Source: Lentinus brumalis (taxonomy: Eukaryota; Basidiomycota; Agaricomycetes; Polyporales; Polyporaceae). From it: a DNA stretch of 64,000 nt. The translations under genes and the position numbers were made by a program. The stretch covers positions 930,001-994,000 of the forward strand of contig MARA01000012.1 in assembly GCA_001792895.1 (NCBI GenBank). The letters are read 5' to 3'. Below the pieces are notes generated by a model. The model was not told where the DNA came from, searched no databases, and saw only the letters and a list, made by a program, of their open reading frames with translations. Below are positions 1-10,127 of the stretch, piece by piece. Position 1 is the first letter of the stretch, and the number at the start of each line of letters is the position of its first letter.

Positions 1-2
1 TC

Positions 3-245
3 AGAACCCGCCCTAAAGTCGAACGTTCCTCCTTCATTGGCGTTATTATCCTTTTTGTACGCAACGCAACTGATGGGCCCCGGTCGCCCGACCTCACGGA
101 TAGCCCGTACCCACCTGGCCTGGACTTTGTGTGTAATCTGAGCAATCCCCTGTGGGCAAAGGACCGGTTGACGGCGCTATGGAATCGGCGGGACTTGGTG
201 AGCGTTGATATCTTTCTCCAACACGAATGTCTGTCTGCATGGTAG
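3..245 (+). other. Open frame running in from the left edge, possible gene 3' end
   Basis: The third plus-strand frame is open for about 80 codons from the window edge and stops near position 245. It has a hydrophobic stretch followed by a Trp/Arg/Leu-rich segment ending in LQHECLSAW. It could be the last exon of a gene that begins outside the window. It matches no family I recognise and has no start codon in view, so a chance open frame is equally possible. Confidence 0.2.
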
Positions 246-777
246 CTCACAGGTATGATAGTTAGCAACCCGGTCGATGCCGGTGGCGAGGACAACCACC
301 AACACTCGCATGGCATCACATTGCACGGTGAGATAGGTCCGGGAGACGTGGAACACGCGGGTGATGTGCAAGACGCGGAGGAGGGGGAGGACTCGGGTAC
401 ACGCCGGTTGAGTTGATGTGCAGTCCTTCCTCAATTGACAGCCACGCTCACGGTGGACGACTATCACCTCTCTTCCGGGTGAGTCCTTATCGATACCATA
501 TACCTCGTCTCTATAAGCTTACATCAATCTCTAGGTCAAACGCAACTTGCAAGCGTACTAGATGTACACTTTATGTCTCATACTCATATTGTGAGTCTGA
601 CAACAATACGTATGGTGTACCGGACTCAATTTCCTCCCCATGGATGTCGTCGTACGCTCTACTCCATCGTGCACGCGACTAATAAAAGTAGCACGAGTCG
701 CAGACTGCGGCTTTCCTCGGACCTCGCGCGCCTCCGCACCGCCACGACTGACGTCAACGTTGTCAGTGCATCTTTAC

Positions 778-826
778 CCTCCTCCTCCTCCTCCTCCTCC
801 TCCTCCTCCTCCTCCTCCTCCTCCTC
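778..826 (+). repeat. (CCT)n microsatellite
   Basis: About 16 uninterrupted CCT triplets, giving a pure polypyrimidine tract. It lies roughly 90 bp upstream of the first MYND gene's ATG, in its promoter or 5' leader. It gives long Ser, Pro or Glu runs in spurious frames on both strands, which should not be read as genes. The rest of positions 246-912 shows nothing else I can support. Confidence 0.9.
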
Positions 827-912
827 AGGCTCCTCCTCTTCTCTGTGCAACTACTCATCACTATTTCCGATTCGCTCGAGCTCTTCGACGCACAATCTGG
901 GTAGACTGAGTG

Positions 913-1928
913 ATGAACACCCAACCGAACTCGCTTTTGTTCTGTCACCACTGCGGAAGACTGCCAACGGAGGACGTGAGGCTGAAGAGATGCGTCCGCT
1001 GTAGCGTCACGTTGTACTGCGGACGAGAGTGTCAGAAAGCAGACTGGCCAACTCATAAGTGAGCGAGTTTTCTGTTCATGCCGAGGTTCATGCAGTTCAT
1101 CAACTTGTGTCACCCCCTGTCTGGATGCACAGGCAGGAATGCTGCGTCGAAGCTCATGACAGCGGAGAAATGCACCACACAGTCGTAGATCGGCTGACTG
1201 AGCTGGGATACACGGTGGCCTCTTCCTTCACCAGATTGGTGCAAGATTGGGCGGACACGCATGCATGGTCACTCGCCGCTATGGCCAAGGCTTCCATCAT
1301 AGCGCAGAGGGACCAGGAGAGCATGCTGACTCCACCTGCGATTTTCGTCTTTGAGATGGAGACCCGCAAGGAATCCCTCTCCAACCCGGCGCTGGCGTTC
1401 TTCGTCGATCACGTCGGCATCATGCCCCTCAACACGTACTTGCATGACTTCGGTCTCGACACAGCTGCATATTCAAACTGGCACCGAGCACAACCTCTCA
1501 GAGAGAAGCAGCTGAAGCGATACAAGAATGACCCGGACTTCATCGGGGTCTACCCTGCCACTTTCCTCGTCGACCGCATCATCACAATCATCACCTTCTA
1601 CCCCCTCTTTCGATACTCGCCGGCTGAGCTACGCTTCATGGACGGACCAGGGGCTGTCATCAAGAACTTCGGAGATCTGTACGCTCTCGGCGGGCGTATG
1701 ATTGCCTTGGGTTTGCCCTTGAGGGCGCTGGACACCTCGCGTCCGAACGCCGTCGTACCAGGTATGCTCGAAAAGAACACCAAGGGATTGTGGGTGTGGA
1801 AGCCGCTGTTCAAGGACTGGAGCACGTACACACCGGGAGCTCGCATTGATTTCGACCTAGCCGTGACACATGAGCTCGAGTCGGGACTACCTCCGCAGAC
1901 CCTGACAGCAATTATCCGAGTGGTATGA
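913..1928 (+). CDS. MYND zinc-finger protein, array member 1
   Basis: About 313 aa in two exons, 913-1058 and 1133-1928. Residues about 11-52 form a MYND finger: CHHC, then CVRC, YCGREC and WPTHK. The last zinc ligand (H-x3-C, read HKQEC) appears only after the 74-bp intron is removed, which supports the splice model. MYND fingers usually bind proline-rich peptides in partner proteins. The remaining ~260 aa form a domain shared with the other members of this array. It contains a DWADTHAW segment, FIGVYPATF, and KPLFKDWS near the C-terminus. I do not recognise that domain outside this family and see no SET motif, so it is not a SET-MYND methyltransferase. The role is unknown. The start is the first ATG in frame with the finger. 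Confidence 0.85.
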
Positions 1929-2249
1929 TACATATGATAGGTCTGTCGCCCGTGGTGTAAGACGAGTACTCACACGCTAATGACAGAAAATGGCATGTTG
2001 AACTGCAAGCTCGTCACGGTTCCGCGACCATGGCGCATTGTCGATGTCTCGCGTAAGGTTTGTGTTCTAGCAGCATTCTCGGCTCCGGCTTGGGTCTCTA
2101 AAGTGAGGCTGAAGATAGTCGGACTTGATTCGATTTGTAGTAAAAGAGTCAGCCAACACAGGCATGTAGAGGATGTGTCGAGGACCCTCCAAAAATCCTG
2201 GCTTTCTTGATGCAGAGCCTCCGACCTGCGTCTTAAAAGTTAAAACCCT

Positions 2250-2785
2250 GCGAAGATGTTCCACGCCCCGAGAGTCAGCGTGCTCCGCTTACAAGAGTAT
2301 CTCCACCTCGACCCAGGAGACAATATGGCTTGGGGTTGGCGCAACGCACAGCCGACGAGGGAGACCTAAGAGAAATGTTATGCAAGCGACCCGGATCTCG
2401 TCGGTCTCGTCCCCGTCAGTTTCATCGTCGACATGATGACAACGATCATCAATTCTACCCTTTATTCCACGACACGGTCGCTCTTCGGCGTCGTGCTATG
2501 CTGTGAGCAAGGGGAACAAAGGAGACGGACGCTTCAATGATCTGTTCTGCCTTTGCTCGCGCTTGATCGACGAGGGTCTGCCGCTTCGCGCCCTGGACAT
2601 TGCAGACTCAAATACGGTCTTCCCTGGCACGCTCGAGCAGAACTCGAGAAAGTCCTGAAAGTGGACCCCGCTCAAGTCTTCACTGACTGGAGCCGACAAA
2701 CGACGGGAAGTCAGCGAGCTCATAGATGCCGGTCGACGCGATAGCGACACTCTCCGCGGACGGGTTATCAAAGCCATGGGATGCT
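2250..2785 (+). pseudogene. Decayed MYND-family copy (C-terminal half)
   Basis: Translating in shifting frames recovers pieces that line up with member 1 immediately upstream. One piece has LRLQEYLHLDPGDN followed by WRNAQPTRE. Next comes DPDLVGLVPVSFIVDMMTTI, then GLPLRALDIADSNTVFPGTL, then QVFTDWS. In-frame stops and at least two frame changes interrupt it, and no MYND finger is present upstream. It is a relic of a tandem duplicate that kept the order of the parent domain. Its orientation matches member 1, which suggests simple tandem duplication followed by decay. The flanks, 1929-2249 and 2786-3074, hold no supportable gene. Confidence 0.75.
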
Positions 2786-3074
2786 GGACAGGGGACAGGA
2801 GGACAGAAGGGTGCCAGACGGTGGTGAGGGATCTACCGAGCAATGCTTGAGGGGGATTGACGAAAGCAGATTGGAGGCTCGCAAAATAAGCTGCGAGCCT
2901 TCACGTCGCTAAGCAAAACTTCGATGATGCAAGGTGCATACACGTACCTTGGATGAAGATAGCGATACAACAGCTACTTGTACAACATCGTATGAACACC
3001 TCAACAGGCTGGGTATGCAGTATATGTTCGTCAGCTCGATACTGTTCATGGGCAATCTGCACTCACCACCGCCG

Positions 3075-4101
3075 TCATAACTGCGCAAATTTGTCAAAGA
3101 TAGCTTGCGGGAGTAAACCCGACTTCAAGGCGTGGAAGGGAATTAACTGCGTGACAGAGTTCCAGGCGTCGCTCCCGCGGAACAACGGCTCTGTCGACCA
3201 CGTCTTCTTCGAGCGGACCATGAGATAGGGATCAGGGAGATTACTTGACGGGTTGTGTGCGCGCAGGCAGACTCCAGCGTTGATGCTACCTTTGCACATG
3301 CTCAGCAAGTCGCGGACCACCGCCTTCGTCTGCTCGTCGAGGGGCGCGTTATTTTGTGTGCGATAGACGGGATGCTGGTTGTGGACGACCATACCCGTGT
3401 TGTGGAAGAAGTAGATGACGGATATGACACCTGCAAAGGAAGCCTCTCCGTCCTCACGGAAGCTGGCGTCCATGGCTTTGCGCCCCGGCTCCGCGTCCTC
3501 CCACGCCTTCTGCAACACGGAGCTGCCACCCCCGCACTCCTCGGCAGATATGAGACAGGCGGACTCGACGAGAAAGGTGCTTGCAGGGCTGCCGTCGCCG
3601 GCTTTGTTGGGAGTGATGGTGTACGACATGAATCGCGGGGTTCCGGTGTTGAGCTGAAGACAGTCAGGACCGCCCTCAAGGAGGACGGTCGCCTTGGTCA
3701 TCGTGGTGAAGGTCCATCGGTGCGCCTCTGCCCAGTCCTTGAGTGCATGCGCGAGTGACACTGCCGTCGGAAAGCCCAACGACTGCAGGATCCTTGCACG
3801 ACGCTCCTCCGGCGTACAGTGCTCCTCTTTGCCTGCGCCGGGGCCGTCCGGCGTCGACTTGTATCGACAGCCCAGTCTTGATAGAGAACCTGTGATATAG
3901 TCGTATGGATGACAGAGAAAGCCAGGATACTCACTTATGTGACGGCCACGCCTCCCTCTGGCACTCCCGGCTGCAGTACTTCGCGGTGTTGCATCCTGCA
4001 CAACGCTTCAGCTTCCCCGTTCGTTGTCCGTCGCCGCAGTTATGACATCGCGAGAGATCGTCAGGGAGGAAGAAAGCGATATCACCGGCTGGGTCGTTCA
4101 T
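3075..4101 (-). CDS. MYND zinc-finger protein, array member 2
   Basis: About 322 aa. Exon 1 runs from 4101 to 3935 and exon 2 from 3876 to 3075, separated by a 58-bp intron with an AAG acceptor. The finger is CHNC, CAGC, YCSREC and WPSHK. Choosing the AAG acceptor restores the final ligand (HKLGC) and keeps the downstream frame, whereas the nearer CAG does neither. The C-terminal domain keeps the family landmarks: LKDWAEAHRW, FAGVISVIYFF and STEPLFRG. This is the only intact member on the minus strand, so at least one inversion accompanied amplification. Function beyond probable protein-protein contact through the finger is unknown. Confidence 0.83.
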
Positions 4102-4845
4102 GAGGAAGGTGGTTTGAAGATGGGGGGCTCATGTCATGCCTCGGAGAGTACTTACATATTGTACTGAGCTTGCCACTGCTATGTACAGTGACAGCTTCGG
4201 CGGACTGCGCTAGCGCCCTAATGGTCAATTGCTCCGCCGTCGCCTCTTCGTAGCCTGTGAACAATCGAACACCACCATAAACATGAGAACACGAACAGAC
4301 CAATCGATGCATACAAAATGTACGGACTCTGCGCTCTGAGTATCTCTGCGCTCAACTAGTATGAAGTTATAGGCCAGGAGTCGGAGTTCGCTCGACCAGG
4401 ACCCGTGAGCTAACTAAGTATCCTTGAATTTTCCAGCCGTCCAGCTCCAGCTCCAGCTCCATCAGGCCTGCTCCTCGACGCCATGCTAGCCAACGCTACG
4501 ATACGGATGCTATACGCTCGGAGGAGGCGTCGCGGGAAACTAAGCCGCCTCACTGGCCGCTGCCCTCGAGCTCAGAAGCTGAAGATCTTCCGCAATGGTG
4601 CCCGAATTCTCCAATCAATTCACTGGCACCCGATGGACAGTGGGTAGCACTGGCCGCGGTCCGGCAATATCCACAAAGCTCGTCGGTTCTACTAATAGAC
4701 GCCTTGTATACGACCAACGACCACACCTCGAGTCCTTTCTGCCCGAGCCACCATCCTTCGCTGTCCACACGCGATCACCTGACGATACCTTCCGTTTGCA
4801 CCTCCTCATACGAACAGTCGACGATCGCATCGCTGAAGTCCCGCG
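4102..4845. other. Divergent intergenic region between MYND members 2 and 3
   Basis: This 744-bp stretch lies between two divergently transcribed MYND genes and presumably holds both promoters. I saw no convincing TATA box and no gene in it. Confidence 0.5.
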
Positions 4846-5957
4846 ATGCCCCCGATAGGCGGTCTCAACGCTGCCATTCTGCCAAACTTCGAGGCCTGCG
4901 CGTTCTGCATGAAGAGAGCCAAAGGACTGGCGAACCCCTTGAGGAGATGTGCCGGATGTTCCATTGCGCTGTACTGCAGCAAGGAGTGCCAGAGGTCGGC
5001 ATGGCCTTCTCACAAGTACGTCCGTGCGCAGTTCGAGGTATCGCCTTGCTGATACAGTATGCTGATTCCACAGGACATTTTGCCGTTCAGGTAGAGGATC
5101 CGGAGCTGGTATAGAGTCAGTCGGGGACCTGTACGGCTATCCGACAATCATGGCTCTATCCATGGCGATTAAGGAGTGGTCGCAGCTCCATGAACACACA
5201 TTCAACATCATCGCCAACCTGATGGTGTATGCCAGCGGCGGTGTGGAGCACGTCCTTCGCAATCCGCGGGCATTGCTCGTACGGGTCCGGGCGCGTCCGG
5301 GCGCCATTGATAGTAACCCAGCCTTCAAGTTCTACGTGGATGGGGCAGACGTCTTGCATCGTGACGATTCCCGTATCCTGGGTGACGGGTGGGACACGAT
5401 GATGGCTGAATGCAGGAAAGAGGCAGCGCGCGCACGCCGGAAAGACGCTTCCGCACCATGGGCCGGCATCCTTCCCACCGTATTCCATGCGCTTTCTAAA
5501 CCCTCCGTCATTTCCCTGACCCAGTATGCCATCTATCGCTTTCAACTCGAAGACTGCCACCGGACACCTCTCGAACCGCAGATGCAAGCCGTGTTCATGG
5601 ACCACATCGAGATGTGTGCCATGAGCATGTCTCTGGGCCACGTCTACCTTCGTCCTCCGAATTCGGAGCTGCTCTCGGGTCGGTTCTTACCTCCTGTGAT
5701 GCAGATGGTGCGGTCCAACAAGCATTGGAGGCGCGTCCCTATTGAGGGAGTTGACGACTACTGGGACACGATAGCGGCGTTGATGGCTTCTCAACCAGAG
5801 CGATTCACGTCCGGACTGCAACCTCGCGAGCTTTGGGCTCACTTCCTCCGCGCTTGCTTTGTATCTCGCGCTACAGGTGAGCCGCTCTGCGTGTCAATCG
5901 TTGAGTCTGCCAGCTCACCGTTGGCCACTAACTTGTGTAGAACACAACGCAGCATGA
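4846..5957 (+). CDS. MYND zinc-finger protein, array member 3
   Basis: About 329 aa. Exons 4846-5015, 5074-5876 and, tentatively, 5941-5957. The finger reads CAFC, CAGC, YCSKEC and WPSHK, and the last ligand (HKTFC) is supplied by exon 2 across a 58-bp phase-2 intron, exactly as in the other members. The C-terminal domain has IKEWSQLHEHTF, WAGILPTVF and HWRRVPIEG, and is the most divergent of the four. The short third exon (ending EHNAA) rests on a GTGAGC donor and a TAG acceptor. Without it the frame runs on to about 6067 through sequence unlike the relatives. Role unknown. Confidence 0.8.
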
Positions 5958-6263
5958 TCCTAATGCCCCGTTATGCTTCAGCTTCTATTTGCGTTGCTCA
6001 TCTGTATGCATGGATTTCTGACACGTCTTGTTGTTGTGCGTTCAAGTTCGTCCCATATGCAGGCTGAGACTTCTGCGGGTACCATGCACCAATCCTGCGA
6101 CGATTTTGCTTCGCTTGCACTCTGAACGCATCTGCGGAGGGTCCCCATGTGGATACCTCCAGCATGAGATCCCGTTTGCGCTTTGTTGCAATGTTATAAT
6201 GCTGCCGAGTTTCATAAAGGCCAAAGCTAGCGCTTGATCACTGCTTAACTTTCGACCACCACC

Positions 6264-7323
6264 ATGGCGGCAGACACCCTGTCCTCAGAGTCATCCATCA
6301 GGCAAGAAGACGTTGTTCACGCCCTCGGATTGAACGCTTGCTTCTACTGCGACGCTCGCGATCCCGACGGGAAGAAACTCCGAAGATGTGGCGGGTGCTC
6401 CGTCGCTCTATACTGCGACAAAGACTGTCAGAAGGCAGCGTGGCGGGAACACAAGTCAGTACCACACTCGCCCTGGGAAAGCCGCATGCACTGACCCCAC
6501 AAACGTTTCTAGGCTTGTATGCCGTATGCAGAACCCTGGTGAGACCGTCATGTCGGAAACTCCGTTCTCGGGCGCGATGTCCAGTCCGAGTCCTTGGGCT
6601 CACTTGCAGCCTCCCAGCCGCACTGCTGAATTCACCTCAGTGATGGAACTCTGTGCTGACTTGAAGGAATACCGCGACATGCACGACTGGGCGTTCGCAC
6701 AGATTGTGGCGTCTGCTGCCCACTTCGTGCCCGGAGGCGGCGTCGAGGAGGCCATCCGTGCCAACCTCTTCCTCAACTTCACCGTCATCCCTGTCAAAGG
6801 CATCAGCAATCCAAACCCCGCCAACAGCTGGATCGTAGAGCAATTCACAATCCATCCTGTCGACGCCCTCCTCACCGCGAACCCGAACCTTGTCCGCATG
6901 TGGGGCGATGCGCGTCCGGAGTATCGTGCGATGGACCAGCGGCACAAGGCCCGGAACGATCCACGATATCTCGGTCTTTTCCCGGTTCTGTACACTGTTA
7001 AGAATACCAACCACTTCATTACGACCTACCATGGACTATATCGCCCGCGCAACCCCGATCTCGTTCGCCAGCAATCTACGCAGGATGCACTCATGGATAT
7101 GGTCAGGCTGTGTGAGACCTACATCTGCCAGGGCTTCCCGCTGCGGCGAGTCGAAGGTCCTGCGTACGCCCTTCCTGGCAGAATGGTGCGTAAGAAGAAG
7201 ACCTACAAGTGGACGCCGCTCTTCAACGACTGGCACGGACAACGCATCGACTTCGGCGGCTTATACACCTTCAAAACGAAGATGTGTCCTTCGCATTTGA
7301 TGGACTTCTGCACTTCGCTTTGA
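6264..7323 (+). CDS. MYND zinc-finger protein, array member 4
   Basis: About 333 aa, exons 6264-6454 and 6513-7323. The finger is CFYC, CGGC, YCDKDC and WREHK, completed by HKLVC after the intron. A Ser/Pro-rich linker of about 35 residues separates the finger from the family domain, which carries LKEYRDMHDWAF, YLGLFPVLYTV and KWTPLFNDW. The C-terminus CTSL aligns with the ends of the other members. It lies about 300 bp downstream of member 3 on the same strand, consistent with tandem duplication. The intergenic stretch 5958-6263 shows nothing beyond a probable promoter. Confidence 0.85.
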
Positions 7324-8085
7324 ATGCTTGCTGTTCCATCTGTCGGTGAGTCCCAAATATCAGACATCATTGAGCGTAAGAAGGCTGATTCCGTACCACT
7401 CAAGCTCGCTGTCGTTTTTGTTACCCGTACGTCCAGCGAGTTGTTCTGGTATGTCGCTTTGCAATACTCACTTCGCAGTTCGGCAGTCGCTGTCATTTCG
7501 CATGCCACCCGGAAGCACCGCGTACCCATTGATCCCTTCCTTTTGGTGACTATCCTCCAGAATATGACCTGACCGTCGTCTGCAATGTGATACTATAATA
7601 ATCATATCAATAGAGACCTATATATACCTCAAGTGAAGCCGACCGCACTGTTGTTCTGTCGCAGGGGAACAGAAAGCGCACTTCGAAAGCTATCTGAGAG
7701 ACGATACTGCCTACAACTGCAGACTGCTACTAACCTGTCATGCATCAGCAATAAAAAGAGCAACGATGGATGGCGTGCTCACCGCTACTAGAATTGCAGA
7801 AGGTTCTCTTATATTCAAAGCGTGGTGTCGACGTGCGCTCCGAGGACGAGTGCGGCGGAGTCTGTACCGCCACTGAGGTAGGTCTTGATGCTCGCCATAA
7901 GAGACTAAACTCATGCGCACGGGTCCAGCGAGTCGTCTACCCATTGGCAAATGGTATGGCTGTCGGGTATCCGAAGTGTAAAGACTGATATTGTGATTAT
8001 ATGGAGTGTATCTTGGGAAGGGATCAGGCGGCCATTAACAAGATTACTACTTCCCTGAACGCCGCATTATATCTTGCTCAGTCCG
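7324..8085. other. Intergenic, convergent 3' ends
   Basis: About 760 bp between the last MYND gene (+) and the APH-like gene (-). Only short open frames without family similarity are present. It is relatively AT-rich around 7590-7630 and probably contains the two 3' UTRs. Confidence 0.5.
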
Positions 8086-9709
8086 TTACGTGTATTTTTC
8101 TTCGTCCATGTCGTCAAAAGGCCAGTGCGTCGCAATCTCGGTCCGTTCCTCCTCCGATTCTGCCGCCGCCATCCCATCTTCCTTAATCTGCCTGCTGCGT
8201 GCCACGACTTCCTCGTAATGATCGGTGGGCACCCAGCCCTCCGGCCCAAGGCCGAACATGTTATTGAACGCCTCCAGTATCTCGTCCTTTCCTCTTTGCA
8301 CTTCATCCAGCTTCATCGTCTCGCGTACGTCCTCGGCGTCGAACACGACAGGACACGGAGCATCGTCCCCGGTAAGCGTCTTCCAGTTCTGCGCTGCTTC
8401 TATCAGGGCAACTTTCAGTGCGAGAGTCTCTCCCTCCCACGGTTCACTGGCGTGGTCGAAGAGGCGGCGACGGAGCGTGCCTGCAGGCTCATTCAGTGCC
8501 GCGTGATGGAGCTTGTTGCACTCCTCCGTGTTTTTGACATAGTGATAATGGACGAGGCGGCGATGGTAGAGTTCCTTCGCTCGGCTTTGCTCCGCGTTGT
8601 CTAAGTCCTCCAAGTTCTCCGGAAGGGAAGGCGGTGTCATGAGTTGCGAGATAGGATCATCGTAGTTCTGGAAGCGTTGGGGTATACCGGCAAGGAGAGA
8701 CATCGGCAGGATAGAGGCGTGCTGCCAGTCAATCAGGCCGATAATTTGCCACTTGCAGTCGGGCGACCTAGAAACGATGATATTGCTCGGCTGGAGGTCG
8801 GGATGGCGTATGCGAAAATGAGCGAGGGTCGGGTCCCTGGGGACGAGTGACGGTGCGATGAGGAGATAGCGGTGAAGGTTCTCGATATGATTTGACGGGT
8901 GCTGCTCCTGGTACAGGTAAGCTGCCCTCCTCATGCGCTGGAACGGCAACAGCGGTTGACCGAACTGCTCAAGATAAGCCAGTTCCTTGTGGGCTCCCTT
9001 TACGAGCGCTGCTTCAGCAATATCGTCTGTGGTTATCAGTTAGTTCAAACGAGTAGTGGAAAAGATAGGCGGAGAGCGGCCTACACGGTCCCCGATCAAC
9101 GTCGAGCTGCGACCTCCTGCCAAACCACAGAGGCAGCCTTGTATCTGGACCGACGCAGAAACGTTCGTCCTCTAGCGGGACTCCCGGCGGCCCACCGGCC
9201 ACCTTCTCCAGGTCCCGTGCATAGTACAGGCTTCCGCCAGCCGGGAAAGTAATCGACATCATCTTCGACTCAAGGTGAGTAAGTTGGCGCAATACTGAAT
9301 TGATCTCCCGTTCCTCTAAGCCTGCCCATACGTTGCTTAACTTGGTGCCTCGGACGAATTCCATGAATATATACTCGGTCTCCGCCGCGTTGTCCAGCGT
9401 AGGCGAGTACCCGTATACCTGGGGGATAGGCAGCCCAGAGGAACGAAGTAATGTCATAGTGGCCACTTCACTAGCGACAGCGAGATACTTGGGAACCGTA
9501 GCCGGGTACGGGATACGCGCCACCATCTGGAAGCCATCGCGCATGGTGATGAGGAACGTCCGATTGAAGCCGCCCTCGGCGAGTTTCGCGAAATCGACGA
9601 TGTCATCAGGACTCCGGTCGACGGACTGCGCTGCGAGTCGACGTAGTCCATCGATGTTGAAGACACGTCTGCGCTCTGCGTGCCGAAGAGCATCGTTGAT
9701 GCTAAACAT
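8086..9709 (-). CDS. APH-type phosphotransferase-like protein
   Basis: About 520 aa in two exons, 9709-9085 and 9026-8086, joined by a 58-bp intron (GTAGGC donor) that rebuilds VDRGPYDIAEAALVKGAHKE. Exon 1 has the N-lobe with a glycine-loop-like LAEGGFNRTFLI and the ATP-site-like IFMEFVRGTKL. Exon 2 carries the Brenner-type catalytic motif HPDLQPSNIIV, followed by IGLIDWQHA as the DFG equivalent. These are hallmarks of the aminoglycoside phosphotransferase/choline kinase fold. Large fungal families of this type have unknown small-molecule or protein substrates, and antibiotic resistance should not be inferred. The C-terminal ~150 aa are acidic and helical-looking. The start is the first ATG of the open frame. 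An extra upstream exon is possible. Confidence 0.85.
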
Positions 9710-10127
9710 ATCATATCACGGGTCAGACATACACGCCATAGAAGTACATGTATGAGACTTACAGCCACCGCCCTGACGTGTAGTCAAAAAGGTCGTTACG
9801 AGAATGCACCATGATCGAGAGCGCGCGACGTGGCAACCAACAAGTCGGGGCGGTTATGAATCTCGAGCAGGAACAGTACAACGCACGTAGTGAGGAGCGA
9901 GGACGGCATAGGGATGGCGAGGCTGGAGCTACCAGCAAGTTGAAGACAAGCCTCGTGCTACCAACATTGCAGGGCATGCCAGAAGACATGGAGGGCGGAA
10001 GAAAGAACCACGGTGCATGAGCGCCTGGAGGACGCGCTTGACGGGATCATAGCAGGTATCGGTATCATTCCACACTTACTGTACAGGTAGACCAAGCGAC
10101 TCGCTCGTGAACATTATTGCATACATA

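Noticed and set aside
573..1113. Open frames with long Ser, Pro or Glu runs on both strands
   Set aside because: They come from translating the CCT microsatellite in different frames and have no other support.
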